Source: Kiritimatiellia bacterium
GTDB taxonomy: Bacteria; Verrucomicrobiota; Kiritimatiellia; RFP12; UBA1067
NCBI GenBank assembly: GCA_017936245.1
Contig: JAGBFY010000596.1
Coordinates: forward strand, 1-5,461
Length of the DNA: 5,461 nt
Direction: 5' to 3'
Of this stretch, positions 5,447 through 5,461 are shown piece after piece. Each line of letters begins with the position of its first letter. Position 1 is the stretch's first letter. The position numbers and the translations under genes were made by a program. The notes under the pieces are model-generated. The model made no database searches, was not told where the DNA came from, and was given only the letters and a program-made list of their open reading frames with translations.

Positions 5447-5461
5447 AGCTCAAATAGTGAC

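Overview
The window looks like chromosomal DNA from an uncultured member of the PVC group. A Kiritimatiellota- or Lentisphaerota-type bacterium fits best, but this is an inference. It rests on a PEP-CTERM-anchored small exported protein, a secreted protein of the 'NIVGFNT...FNMVSVPFEG' type that I associate with those phyla, degenerate 7-nt repeats, and purine-rich Shine-Dalgarno sites. No rRNA, tRNA, CRISPR array or complete transposon is visible.

Left part (1-2415, minus strand). A two-gene unit. An exported protein of unknown function (1621-2415) is followed, after 13 nt, by a long membrane protein (start 1607) that runs off the left edge. The membrane protein has the layout of 'fused MFS/spermidine synthase' proteins: an N-terminal multi-pass membrane block, then a soluble Rossmann-type aminopropyltransferase/methyltransferase-like domain. 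It carries an in-frame insertion of low-complexity 7-nt-repeat DNA in a loop between membrane segments.

Middle part (2474-4003, minus strand). A small PEP-CTERM surface protein (2561-3112) ends in a second 7-nt-repeat tract and a good intrinsic terminator. Upstream of it lies a secreted protein with two internal modules (3218-4003). A 56-residue core is almost identical between the modules in protein, yet differs at many silent DNA positions. Two hairpins without U-tracts separate these two genes, so partial co-transcription is possible.

4004-4416 is non-coding. Its left half would be transcribed as the leader of the duplicated secreted protein and contains several short hairpins, three of them capped by GNRA-type loops on the minus strand. 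This is the best candidate for an undescribed element in the window. Its right half is AT-richer and precedes the plus-strand gene.

Right part (4417-5361, plus strand). A solitary 314-residue tyrosine recombinase/integrase retains the two arginines and the tyrosine of the active site but lacks the usual histidines. The last 100 nt hold an extended -10 promoter pointing out of the window and a small hairpin, with no recognisable gene start. Apart from proximity, nothing links the integrase functionally to the surface-protein genes.
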